From Burkholderia sp. (lineage in GTDB: Bacteria; Pseudomonadota; Gammaproteobacteria; Burkholderiales; Burkholderiaceae): a stretch of DNA of 64,000 nt. The stretch covers positions 1 to 64,000 of the forward strand of contig CP144361.1 of assembly GCA_040954445.1 (NCBI GenBank), given 5' to 3'. Positions 21,537 to 31,546 of the stretch are shown here, piece after piece. Both the position numbers and the translations under genes were made by a program. Within the stretch, counting starts at the first letter, position 1. Each line of letters starts with the position of its first letter. The notes below the pieces were generated by a model, which saw only the letters and a list, made by a program, of their open reading frames with translations, was not told the DNA's origin and ran no database searches.

Positions 21537-21674
21537 GGCGCGCTCGCATAAATGGAGCGAGAGGCCGCAATGGCATCGACAGGCATAATTTCAGGCGATA
21601 CGAACGGATTGCGGACGAGCGAGGTCTGCAATCCGTTCCATTTCGTCATCACGCTCGATTTATGCAACAACGCC
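21537..21674. mobile_element. RR palindromic miniature element (138 bp)
   Basis: Right-end/right-end form like 14514-14651 but in opposite orientation. The left terminal repeat is altered (GGCGCGCTCGCATAAAT). It lacks the repeat B core and a target duplication, and abuts an IS 3' fragment. Confidence 0.87.
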
Positions 21675-22386
21675 ACCAAAAACGATTGATGTCGAACTGC
21701 CGATCTTTCTCGACATCGGATCGATCTATCTGGTAGTCGACAGCACCGGTTTGAAGGTCTATGGCGAAGGTTAATTGAAGGTGCGCCAGCACGTCCGCTC
21801 GAAACGGGGCACGTGGCGTAAAGTCCATCTCGCCCTCAACGTGAATACGGATCAATAATGACGCATCAAAATGTGGCTGACGGTGACGCTCTGGCTAAGT
21901 TGCCTGACCAGATTCCACGCGAAGAACCAATCGATGTCATCTGCGGAGACGGTGCCTACGACACCAAGCTAAGCAAAGCCATGCCATGCGGGTTATTGCT
22001 GCACGCAGTGCTGTTCCTTCGATTCCACCCCGAGAAGATGTGCCGCTCATGGGCCAGCGGATACGCCAGCGGCGTGTGGCGTAACAGCGTGGTTGATGCA
22101 ATTGCCTATGACGGTCGTCGAGAATGGAAGAAAGAAAGTGGCTACCACCGGCGATCGCTTGACGAGGCGATCGCTTGACGAGAATGCGATGTATCGGTTC
22201 AAGACCCTCACCGGCAACTCTCTCTGGGCGCGTCATCACATCAACTCGCAAGTGACCGAGGTTGCCGTTCGCGTCGGCGTAATCAACTGCATGGCGGACC
22301 TCGGTCGTCCGTAATCCGTTCGCATCGCCTGAAATTATGCTCGTCGCTGCCATTGCGTCTTCGCGCTCGATTCATGCAAAAATGCC
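21675..22386 (+). mobile_element. Degraded IS903-group 3' fragment
   Basis: Starts at the AKTIDVELPI codons and runs to a decayed right end (GATTCATGCAAAAATGCC). It has numerous indels, including a 14-bp duplication near 22155-22178 (GGCGATCGCTTGACGA repeated). Confidence 0.85.
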
Positions 22387-22719
22387 CCACTACGGCGACC
22401 TCAACACGCTGGCGCGGCAGCGCGTGAACCCATCACGGTGCATTGGGACGACGTGCTGGGCCTGGTCGGCTCACTCAAGCTCGGCCTGGTCGTGAACATA
22501 AGCGTGCTGTAGAACACGCTGTACATGGATGCGGTGCTCAGGCAGCTGCGCAACGAGGGGGTTACCCGGTGAGGCCCGACTGTCGCCATGAGGGTATGAG
22601 CAAATCAACATGCGCGGGCGCTATTCTTTCTCGGTTCCGGAAGCGGTCGCACGCGGCGAGCTTTGCCCGCTCAATGGCAGGCGGAATCGTAGGTAGGTTT
22701 CCTCAACATCCAAGAAAGG
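22387..22719 (+). pseudogene. Tn3-family transposase C-terminal relic
   Basis: Frames here give HYGDLNTLARQRVN, then ITVHWDDVLGLVGSLKLG, NTLYMDAVLRQLRNEG and QINMRGRYSFSVPEAVARGE followed by LCPLNGR. This is the order and content of the C-terminus of Tn3-family TnpA. Stops and at least two frameshifts break it, and the rest of the transposon is absent. Confidence 0.8.
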
Positions 22720-24977
22720 GGCGTTGTTGCATAAATCCAACGTGAGGACGCCATGGCATCGGACGGGCATAATTCAGGCGATACGAACGGATTGCGGACG
22801 AGCGAGGTCCGCCATGCGGTTGATGACGCCGACGCGAACGGCGCCCTCGGTCGCCTGCGCGGCGATGTGACGCGCCCAGAGACAGTGGCCGGTGAGGGTC
22901 TTGAACCGATACATCGCATTCTCGGCAAGCGATCGCCGGTGGTAGCCACTGTCTTGCTTCCATTCTCGACGACCGTCACGGGCAATTGCATCAACCGCGC
23001 CATTACGCCACGCCGCACCGGGCATATCCGCTGGCCAATGAGCGGCACCCTCGCGTGGCGGAATCGAAGGAATAGCACTGCGTGCAGCAATGGCCGCATG
23101 GCATGGCTTGGTGTCGTAGGCACCGTCACCGCCGATGACATCGATTTGTTCTTCGCGTGGAATCTGGTCGAGCAACTTGGCCAGAGCGTCACCGTCAGCC
23201 ACATTCTGATTCGTCATTAGCGCGGCATGCACTTGACCTGTATTCGCGTTGAGCGCGAGATGGACTTTACGCCACGTGCGCCGCTTCGAGTAGCCGTGCT
23301 GACGCATCTTCCATTCACCTTCTCCATAGACCTTCAGACCGGTGCGGTCGACAACCAGATGGATCGGTGCATTGTCACGGCGTTGTTGCATAAATCGAGC
23401 CAAATCCGTTGACGTTTACGCGCAACTCTCGCGGGGCCAGCCTCCTATCAAGTCAGATTCCAGAGTAACTGCCTAATTTTTGCCAAGAAAATGCGCAAGG
23501 ACATACACAAGAAAGGTGAGCCGAAGGCACGCTACCGTGTCAGGAATTGGGCGGTTTATAATGAAGGCCTGATCAGCCGGGGGAACGTAACAATATGGAT
23601 AGATGAAGCCGTCCTTGCCAGAATACCCGATGCCATACCCACACGTGGTCCCCCGTGTCTATACGGCGATACGCTGATGCAGGCATTACTTGGCGTGAAG
23701 ACCGTCTATCGACTGACGTTGCGTGCTCTGCAAGGTTTCACCAACAGTCTGCGGGATCTGGCCTTTCCGAGCTTTCCGGTGCCGAATTACACCACGCTCT
23801 GTCGCCAGGCAAACACGCTTGATGTCGAACTGCCGATCCTTCGTGACAATGAACCGATCCATTTGGTTGTCGACAGCACCAGTCTGAAGGTCTATGGAGA
23901 AGGTGAATGGAAGGTGCGCCAGCACGGCTACTCGAAGCGGCGCACGTGGCGTAAAGTCCATCTCGCGCTCAACGCGAATACGGGTCAAGTGCATGCCGCG
24001 CTAATGACGCATCAAAATGTGGCTGACGGTGACGCTCTGGCCCAGTTGCTCGACCAGATTCCACGCGAAGAACAAATCGATGTCATCGGCGGTGATGGTG
24101 CCTACGACACCAAGCCATGCCATGCGGCCATTGCTGCACGCAGTGCTATTCCTTCGATTCCGCCACGCGAAGGTGCCGTTCATTGGCCAGCGGATATGCC
24201 CGGCGCGGCGTGGCGTAATGGCGCGGTTGATGCAATTGCCCGTGACGGTCGTCGAGAATGGAAGCAAGACAGTGGCTACCACCGGCGATCGCTTGCCGAG
24301 AATGCGATGTATCGCGGTTCAAGACCCTCACCGGAAACTGTCTCTGGGCGCTTCACATCGCCTCGCAGGCGACCGAGGTCTCCGTTCGCGTCGGCGTCAT
24401 CAACCGTATGGAGGACCTCGCTCGTCCGCAATCCGTTCGTATCGCCTGAAATTATCCCGTCGATGCTATTGCGTCCTCACACTCGATTTATGCAACAACG
24501 CCCATTGTCACGAAGGATCGGCAGTTCGACATCAAGCGTTTTTGCCCGGCGACAGAGCGTGGTGTAATTCTGCACCGGCAAGCTCGGGAAGGCCAGATCG
24601 CGCAGACTTTGGGTGAAACCTTGCAGGGCGAGCAACGTCAGTCGATAGAGGGTCTTCACGCCAAGTAATGCCTGGATCAGCGCATCGCCGTGTATAGACA
24701 CTGGCGACCACGTGTGGGTATGGCATCGGGTATTCTGGCAAGGACAGCTTCATCTATCCATATTGTTACGTTCCCCCGGTTGATCAGGCCTTCATTGTAG
24801 GCCGCCCAATTCCTGACACGGTAGCGTGCCTTCGGCTCATCTGTCTTGTGTATGTCTTTGCGCATTTTCTTGGCAAAAATTAGGCAGTTACTCTGGAATC
24901 TAACTTGATAGGGGGCTGGCTCCGCGATCGTTGCGCGTAAACGTCAACGGATCTCGCTCGATTTATGTAACAAAGCC
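22720..24977 (-). mobile_element. IS903-group copy interrupted by a second copy
   Basis: Outer reverse-orientation copy in two parts, 22720-23378 and 24503-24977, split at the RDNEPIH codons. Its left repeat is decayed (ATTTATGTAACAAAGCC). Removing the inner copy and one 9-bp duplication restores a normal ~1.12-kb element. Confidence 0.93.
23379..24502 (+). mobile_element. Inner IS903-group copy with 9-bp target duplication
   Basis: Full copy inserted into the outer one, flanked by CATTGTCAC on both sides (23370-23378 and 24503-24511). The transposase frame starts at 23491 and keeps the D-D motifs. Two extra bases after ENAMY (near 24314, ATGTATCGCGGTTC) put the final Lys of the Y-R-E-K signature and the C-terminus out of frame (the frame ends at 24567). 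Confidence 0.93.
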
Positions 24978-25208
24978 CTTCCAATCAGCCCTCGAAGCTC
25001 ATCAGGCCAGCCTCTTGACGCTCGTCGCTTGATCGCAAAAGCGTGTTTAAACAACTGGATCCGTTACACGCGGCAACAAGGTCAACCGCTCGCTTTCGAA
25101 AAACGAGTTTCTGCGCTGAATTTTCATGCTGGACGCGCCGCAGACTTGGCATGAAGATTCGGCTCGAACGGGCGGTTGGGATCGGAGACCCGCCGACCGC
25201 CGCGTGCC
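24978..25208. repeat. Spacer with inverted repeat C end (25009-25066)
   Basis: Contains the inverse of GTAACGGATCCAGTTGTTTA, a repeat C end, and otherwise no recognisable gene. It lies downstream of the reductase gene. Confidence 0.6.
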
Positions 25209-26234
25209 TCAGACGGAGGGGGCCAGGTCCGCCATGCTGGTGAAGGGGTCCGCGTAAAACTCCTCGACCGGCAGCTGGTGGTGGGCTGTGAAATCGCGCT
25301 GGGCTGATTTGACCATCACTGGCGTGCCACACGCATAGACCTGGAAGTCGGACAGGTCGGCCAGGTCTTCCACCACGGCACGATGCACAAAGCCGGTGCG
25401 ACCGGCCCAGGCGTCGTCAGGCTCGGAGAGCACCGGCACAAACCTGAAGTTCGGAATCTCGCGGGCCCATTGCTCGGCCAGCTCGAATAGGTAAAAGTCC
25501 TTCTTTCGACGCGCTCCCCAGTACAGACGCATCGGCCCCGTGAAGCCGCGATGCCATGCGTGCTCGACGATCGCCTTGATCGGCGCAAAGCCAGTGCCCG
25601 AAGCCAGCAGCACGATCGGCTTTCCAGAATCCTCGCGTAGAAAGAAAGTGCCAAGCGGCCCCTCGAAACGCAGGATTTCACGTTCCTTCATGGTATTGAA
25701 GACATGGTCGGTGAATTTTCCGCCAGGCAGGTGGCGGATATGCAGCTCGATCAGGCCTTCCTCGTGGGGCGCACTAGCCATCGAATAGCTTCGGCGCGCG
25801 CCGTCCTTGAGGATGAACTCGATGTACTGGCCGGCAAGATATTGCATGCGCTCGTTGGTCGGAAGTTGAAGCTTTAGCACGATCACATCGTCGGTACATC
25901 GCTCGATCACGTTGACGCGGCATGGCAGCTTCTTGACCGGCAAGCTATCGACGCCAGAGATTTCGCGCACGTCGATCTCGAGGTCGCACTGGGCGGTGGC
26001 GCTGCACAGCAGGGCCAGCCCGCGCGTGCGCTCGTCGTTAGACAGCGCCGAGGCAGCATGCGAGCGCTGCTCGACCTTCCCTTGGATAATCTGCCCCTTG
26101 CAGGCACCGCAGGCGCCGTTCTTGCACCCGTAAGAAAGATGTACGTTCTGGCGTAGCGCGGCTGCCAGCACAGTTTCGTCGGCCTCGACTTGGAACTGTC
26201 GACCGCTTTGCTTGAGGATTACGTTGAATGCCAT
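25209..26234 (-). CDS. CDP-6-deoxy-delta-3,4-glucoseen reductase-like flavoprotein
   Basis: 341-aa electron-transfer protein. An N-terminal plant-type [2Fe-2S] ferredoxin domain has Cys37, Cys42 and Cys45 in YGCKNGACGACKG and a fourth in LLCSATA. The FAD domain has RSYSMASAPHE, and the NAD(P) domain has ASGTGFAPIKAI and YACGTPVMV. In Burkholderia this conserved single gene is annotated by similarity to AscD of dideoxysugar synthesis; its actual partner is unknown, and other oxygenase-type reductases share the layout. I prefer the ATG at 26234 (MAFNVILKQ) over one five codons upstream, because it matches the family and has GGACTG just before it. Frame intact. Confidence 0.9.
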   Translation of the reverse strand: MAFNVILKQSGRQFQVEADETVLAAALRQNVHLSYGCKNGACGACKGQIIQGKVEQRSHAASALSNDERTRGLALLCSATAQCDLEIDVREISGVDSLPVKKLPCRVNVIERCTDDVIVLKLQLPTNERMQYLAGQYIEFILKDGARRSYSMASAPHEEGLIELHIRHLPGGKFTDHVFNTMKEREILRFEGPLGTFFLREDSGKPIVLLASGTGFAPIKAIVEHAWHRGFTGPMRLYWGARRKKDFYLFELAEQWAREIPNFRFVPVLSEPDDAWAGRTGFVHRAVVEDLADLSDFQVYACGTPVMVKSAQRDFTAHHQLPVEEFYADPFTSMADLAPSV

Positions 26235-26345
26235 CAGTCCATGAACCAAAAGTGGGGACCGTACAAATCGGGCATAGCGGCATTTGCACTACGAATTCTA
26301 GTAACACCAGGCGGCTTCGAATCTGAAGTGCAACCTTCGCCAACC

Positions 26346-28096
26346 GGCGTTGTTACATAAATCTAGCGAGGGCTGGTGACGTTTACACGCAATGGTCGGG
26401 GCCAGAGCCCCCCTCTGTTATTGATCACGAATTTCGGATCAAGAACCAGTCAGATTCCGGCGTACATTCTCGGTTCTTGCTGAGAAGATACACAGGGACA
26501 TACGCAAGACATGTAAGCCGAAGGCACACTACCGTGTCAGGAACTGGGCGGCCTATAAACCTGATCCTGATCAACCAAGGGGGAACGTGACGATATGGAT
26601 AAATGCGTCGGCCCTTGCCAGGGTCGACGCCATATCCACGCGTGGTCGCCCGCGTCTGTACGGGGCGTTGTTGCATAAATCGAGTGTGAGGACGCAATAG
26701 CATCGACGGGCAATTTCAGGCGATACGAACAGATTGCGGACGAGCGAGGTCCGCCATACGGTTGATGACGCCGACGCGAATGGAGACCTCGGTCGCCTGC
26801 GCCTTCGATGTGACGCGCCCAGAGGCAGTTGCCGGTGAGGGTCTTGAACCGATACATCGCATTCTCGGCAAGCGATCGCCGGTGGTAGCCAGTGTCTTGC
26901 TTCCATTCTCGACGACTGTCACGGGCAATTGCATCAACCGCGCCATTACGCCACGCCGCACCGGGCATATCCGCTGGCCAATGAACGGCACCCTCGCGTG
27001 GCGGAATCAAAGGAATAGCACTGCGTGCAGCAATGGCCGCATGGCATGGCTTTGTGTCGTAGGCACCATCACCGCCGATGACATCGATTTTTTCTTCGCG
27101 TGGAATCTGGTCGAGCAACTTGGCCAGAGCGTCACCGTCAGCCACATTCTGATTCGTCATTAGCGCGGCATGCACTTGACCCGTATTCGCGTTGAGCGCG
27201 AGATGGACTTTACGCCACGTGCGCCGCTTCGAGTAGCCGTGCTGGCGCACCTTCCATTCACCTTCGCCATAGACCTTCAGACCGGTGCTGTCGACAACCA
27301 GATGGATCGGTTCATTGTCACGAAGGATCGGCAGTTCGACATCAAGCGTTTTTGCCCGGCGACAGAGCGTGGTGTAATTCGGCACCGGCAAGCTCGGGAA
27401 GGCCAGATCGCGCAGACTTTGGGTGAAACCTTGCAGGGCGCGCAACGTCAGTCGATAGACGGTCTTCACGCCAAGTAATGCCTGAATCAGCGTATCGCCG
27501 TATAGACACGGGCGACCACGTGTGGGTATGGCATCGGGTATTCTGGCAAGGACGGCTTCATCTATCCATATTGTTACGTTCCCCCGGTTGATCAGGCCTT
27601 CATTATAAACCGCCCAATTCCTGACACGGTAGCGTGCCTTCGGCTCACCTTTCTTGTGTATGTCCTTGCGCATTTTCTTGGCAAAAATTAGGCAGTTACT
27701 CTGGAATCTGACTTGATAGGAGGCTGGCCCCGCGATCGTCGCGCGTAAACGTCAACGGATCTGGCTCGATTTATGCAACGAACGCCCCGTCGATGCCCTT
27801 GTGTCCTCACGCTCGATTTATGCAACAACGCCTCTGTACGGCGAAACGCTGATTCAGTCTTTACTCGGTATGAAGACCATCTATCGACTGACGTTGTGCG
27901 CCCTGCAAGGTTTCACCCAAGGTCTGCGCGATCTGGCCTTCCCGAGCTTGCCGGTGCCGAATTACACTACGCTCTGTCGCCGGGCAAAAACGCTTGATGT
28001 CGAACTGCCGATCCTTCGTGACAATGAACCGATCCATCTGGTTGTCGACAGCACCGGTCTGAAGGTCTATGGCGAAGGTGAATGGAAGGTGCGCTA
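26346..28096 (+). mobile_element. Old IS903-group copy carrying an RR-bounded insertion
   Basis: Outer forward copy in two parts, 26346-26663 and 27833-28096. Its left end is diverged and contains a repeat B core (26420-26443). The insertion 26664-27832 sits in the RGRPRLYGE codons. The 3' half ends at another repeat B core (28097 on), so the C-terminal coding part is lost. Confidence 0.88.
26664..27832 (-). mobile_element. RR-bounded unit: whole IS copy plus extra right end, with 9-bp duplication
   Basis: A reverse-orientation full copy (26664-27786, left repeat altered to ATGCAACGAACGCC) is followed by 46 bp of a second right end in the opposite sense (27787-27832). The whole unit is flanked by TCTGTACGG (26655-26663 and 27833-27841), so it transposed with right ends at both borders. 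The transposase starts at 27673 with intact DDE and Y-R-E-K motifs, but the frame shifts after GNCLWARHI, giving a foreign C-terminus. Confidence 0.9.
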
Positions 28097-28125
28097 TTGA
28101 TCACGAATTTCTGATCACTATCTGA
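28097..28125. repeat. Repeat B core
   Basis: ATTGATCACGAATTTCTGAT followed by a second GATCAGTGA, between the truncated IS and the end of the YecA-like gene. Confidence 0.65.
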
Positions 28126-28839
28126 TCAGTGAAGCGTTGGTGGCTTGGTCAGGCAGCAATACTTGTACTTACGACCACTACCACACGGGCATGGTGCATT
28201 GCGGTCGATCTTTGGTTCGTAACAACGCACGGGAGTGCGTCTTGAAATGCTTGACAACGCCCGCCGGTGGGGCTCGAAGTAGCGGTACATATGACTCAGC
28301 CCGGCAATTATCGTCTGCAGAAGTTCTTCGCGATTTTCTGCAGGTATCGGCGGAGGCCTCATCTTTGGGTCGGGATCATGCTCATGATGCAGCATCATAA
28401 GCGCGACAATCGGTCCGCCATGGTCCTCGCTGTGGATGAGTTCATCCCAACTCGCAGACCGTAGCTGCACGCCGCGCATGAAGCCGTGCGCCCAATCGTT
28501 AGCTGGAGCTATGCCATCTTCACGTTCGAGCAATACGGGAAGGTACACATTCGGCTCATGAAGCGTCTTCAGCAGTTCCGTGCTGATCGTGTTCCAGTGA
28601 CGCATGAGCAACCCAATAATTTCGGTGGCCTGTCCAGCGCTTTCAAACGAGAAAGCATCCCCCCATATCTGCGGGAGATACTCGCTGGGCAACACGATGT
28701 CTGGTCCGCAAATCAACGCGGCGAAATAGCCGTCAAGCGTTTCAATGTTCATCGCAGTATCACCGATAGAGTCGAGAAACGCGGCAAGACGGTCGAATTC
28801 GTCATCGGCAAGCGGCAGGTCGGACTTCAGGTTATTCAC
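28126..28839 (-). CDS. YecA/UPF0149-family protein with SEC-C motif
   Basis: 237 aa. The UPF0149 domain spans most of the protein (MNIETLDGYFAALICGPD, WAHGFMRGVQLR, PIVALMMLHHEHD). The C-terminal zinc-binding SEC-C motif NAPCPCGSGRKYKYCC is like the one by which SecA binds SecB and ribosomes. Homologues such as E. coli YecA have been linked to ribosome-associated or export functions; the role here is not known. The sequence has all four Cys/His-type ligand positions of SEC-C and normal length. The N-terminus lies beside a short spacer with repeat C, so the promoter may be altered. Confidence 0.9.
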   Translation of the reverse strand: MNNLKSDLPLADDEFDRLAAFLDSIGDTAMNIETLDGYFAALICGPDIVLPSEYLPQIWGDAFSFESAGQATEIIGLLMRHWNTISTELLKTLHEPNVYLPVLLEREDGIAPANDWAHGFMRGVQLRSASWDELIHSEDHGGPIVALMMLHHEHDPDPKMRPPPIPAENREELLQTIIAGLSHMYRYFEPHRRALSSISRRTPVRCYEPKIDRNAPCPCGSGRKYKYCCLTKPPTLH

Positions 28840-29012
28840 GGCAGGGTTTCTCTTCGCAGGTCGAAGTCACTATAAGAAGATATTAGAGAATGCGCTCGAT
28901 ATAGCCCAGGAGAGCGATTCTACAGTGAGTGTAGCGGATCCGGTTGTTTAGAGGCAAGTTCAAATTCCCCGTGAGGGGATACTTTCCCGGCAATTTGTTA
29001 TTGAGCATGAGG
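28840..29012. repeat. Spacer with repeat C end
   Basis: From 28931, GTAGCGGATCCGGTTGTTTA, as at 7712. A small hairpin TCCCCGTGAGGGGA follows at about 28967. No gene seen. Confidence 0.55.
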
Positions 29013-29305
29013 GGCGTTATTGCATAAATCGAGCGAGATCCGTTGACGTTTACGCGAAACGGTCGCGGGGCCAGCCTCCTATCAAGTCAGATTCCAGAGT
29101 AACTGCCTAATTTTTGCCAAGAAAATGCGCAAGGACGTACACAAAACAGGTGAGCCGAAAGCACACTACCGTGTCAGGAATTGGGCGGCCTATAATATAG
29201 GCCTGATCAACCGGAGGATCGTGACGATATGAATAGATGAAGCCGTCCTTGCCAGAATACCCGACGCCATACCCACGCGTGGTCGCCCGCGTATATACAG
29301 CGATA
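29013..29305 (+). mobile_element. IS903-group left-end fragment
   Basis: Left repeat with a change (GGCGTTATTGCATAAATC) and the first ~290 bp, broken off at the YGDTLI codons, where the next copy starts. Confidence 0.88.
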
Positions 29306-30391
29306 GGCTGTTGTTGCATAAATCGAGCGAGATCCGTTGACGTTTACGCGCAACGCTCGCCGGCCAGCCCCCTATCAAGTCAGATTCCGGAGTAACTGCC
29401 TAATTTTTTCCAAGAAAATGCGCAAGGAGATACACAAGAAAGGTGAGCCGAAGGCACGCTACCGTGTCAGGAATTGGGCGGCCTATAATGCAGGCCTGAT
29501 CAACCGGGGGAACGTGGCGATATGGATAAATGAAGCCGTCCTTGCCAGAATACCCGATACCATACCCACACGTGGTTGACCGTGTTTATACGGCGATGCG
29601 CTGATGCAGGCATTACTTGGCGTGAAGATCGTCTATCGACTGACGTTGCGCGCCCTGCCAGGTTTCACCCAAAGTCTGCGCGATCTGGCCTTCCCGAGCT
29701 TGCCGGTGCCGAATTACACCACGCTCTGTCGCCGGGCAAAAACGCTTGATGTCGAACTGCCAATCCTTCGGCGACAACGAACCGATCCATCTGGTTGTCG
29801 ACAGCACCGGTCTGAAGGTCTATGGCCAAGGTGAATGGAAGGTGCGCCAGCACGGCTACTCGAAGCGGCGCACGTGGCGTAAAGTCCATCTCGCGCTCAA
29901 CGCGAATACGGGTCAAGTGCATGCCGCGCTAATGACGAATCAGAATGTGGCTGACGGTGACGCTCTTGCCCAGTTGTTCGACCAGATTCCACGCGAAGAA
30001 CAAATCGATGTCATCGGCGGTGACGGTGCCTACGACACCAAGCCATGCCATGCGGCCATTGTTGCACGCAGTGCTGTGCCTTCGACTCCGCCACGCGAGG
30101 GTGCCGCTCATTGGCCAGCGGATATGCCCGGTGCGGCGTGGCGTAATGGCGCGGTTGATGCCATTGCCCGTGATGGTCGTCGAGAATAGAAGCAAGACAG
30201 TGGCTACCACCGGAGATCGCTTGCCGAGAATGCGATGTATCGGTTCAAGACCCTCACCGGAAACTGTCTCTGGGCGCGTCGGCGTCATCAACCGCATGGC
30301 GGACCTCGCTCGTCCGCAATCCATTCGTATCGCCTGAAATTATGCCTGTCGATGCCATTGCGTCTTCACGCTCGATTTATGCAACAACACC
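29306..30391 (+). mobile_element. IS903-group copy, dead transposase
   Basis: Complete at both ends apart from an extra base in the left repeat. The frame is broken by a stop after PTRG (near 29577), a shift near 29770 and a stop after DGRRE (near 30188). A deletion removes the [13 protein letters not shown] codons near the 3' end. Confidence 0.9.
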
Positions 30392-30617
30392 GCTAAAGGT
30401 GACGCTCTAGCTAAGTTACTCGACCAGCTTCCACGCGACGAACAAATCGATGTCATCGGCGGTGACGGTGCCTACGACACCAAGCTATGCCATGCGGCCA
30501 TTGCTGCACGCAGGGAGCTGTTCTTCGCTTTCGCCACGCGACGGTGTTGCTCATTGGCCAGAGGATACGCCCAGTACGGCGTGGCGTAACGGCGCGCGGT
30601 TGATGCAATTGCCCGTG
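30392..30617 (+). mobile_element. IS903-group internal fragment
   Basis: About 225 bp of the central transposase region (codons from DALAKLLDQ to VDAIARD), joined directly to an IS630 relic. Confidence 0.85.
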
Positions 30618-30619
30618 AC

Positions 30620-31370
30620 TGGGCGTTGTGGACGCGACATGCCGTGCAGAAGTTGATCCGGCAGCGATGTGGTTTGACGCTGACCTTGCAAAGTGTCGGC
30701 TTGTATCTGGCGCGCTGGAGCTTCACCCCAAAAAGCCGATGTAGCGAGCCTACGAGCAGAGACCGGAAGCGGTGCAGGCATGGCTGAACGAGATGTACCC
30801 GGAGATTGCTCGTCGGGCAAAAACCGAAGGCGCGGAAATGCAGTGGGGCGACGAAACGGGGCTGCGCTCGGATGATGTACGAGGCCGCTTCTACGTCCCA
30901 ATGGGCAAGAAACTCAAGCGGCACGTGGCCAGCCGAAGCGAAGGCCTGTCTGTAATATCGATGGTGACAAACCGTGGCCAGGTGAGCTGGAAAGTATTCG
31001 AGGGTGCGATGAACGCAGAGATCCTGCTGGACTTCCTGAAGAGACTGATCAAAGACATGCGTAGCAAGAAGGTATTTCTAATGTTCGACAACTTGAAAGT
31101 TCATCACGCTAAGCCGGTCAAGACGTGGTTGGTCGAGCACGACGACAAGACTGAGGTGTTCTACCTGCCTTCGTACAGTCCGGAGCTCAATCCTGACGAG
31201 ATGCTCAACGCGAATCTGAAAGCGAACGTGACGAAGCAGGCTGCGGCGCGAACCAAGGGGCATCTCAAGAAAGTCTCCATCAGCCATCTGCGTCGTCTCC
31301 AGAAATCACCAAAGCGTGTCGCTCTCTATTTCATGCATAAACCGATTCTCTGTACAGTTTGATTCAAAAT
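30620..31370 (+). pseudogene. IS630-family transposase, N-truncated with internal stop
   Basis: Frame from 30621: LWTRHAVQKLIRQRCGLTLT, then FTPKKPM, a TAG, and RAYEQRPEAVQAWLNEMYPE onward to 31362. DDE motifs survive: QWGDETGLRSDD, MFDNLKVHHAKPV and LPSYSPELNPDEMLN. The N-terminal helix-turn-helix is mostly gone and the in-frame TAG lies before the catalytic domain. A catalytic-domain-only peptide (196 aa from 30772) could be made but is unlikely to transpose. Confidence 0.85.
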
Positions 31371-31546
31371 CACGTATTGCTGATAAATATGCAACAACGC
31401 CCTCTTCGATACTTCGCTTGCAGCACCACGTGATACAGCAACACCGTGACGGTGTAGCTCTTGTGAATGTATTCGCTTCTTTCCTACAGCTTACGCCCCA
31501 AGCGGTGGAAAAGAAGACCCGAAGAGATTTAACATCAGGAGCGAAT

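Noticed and set aside
31316..31546. Extended N-terminus of atpA
   Set aside because: No likeness to AtpA before [11 protein letters not shown], and the Shine-Dalgarno lies at the internal ATG.
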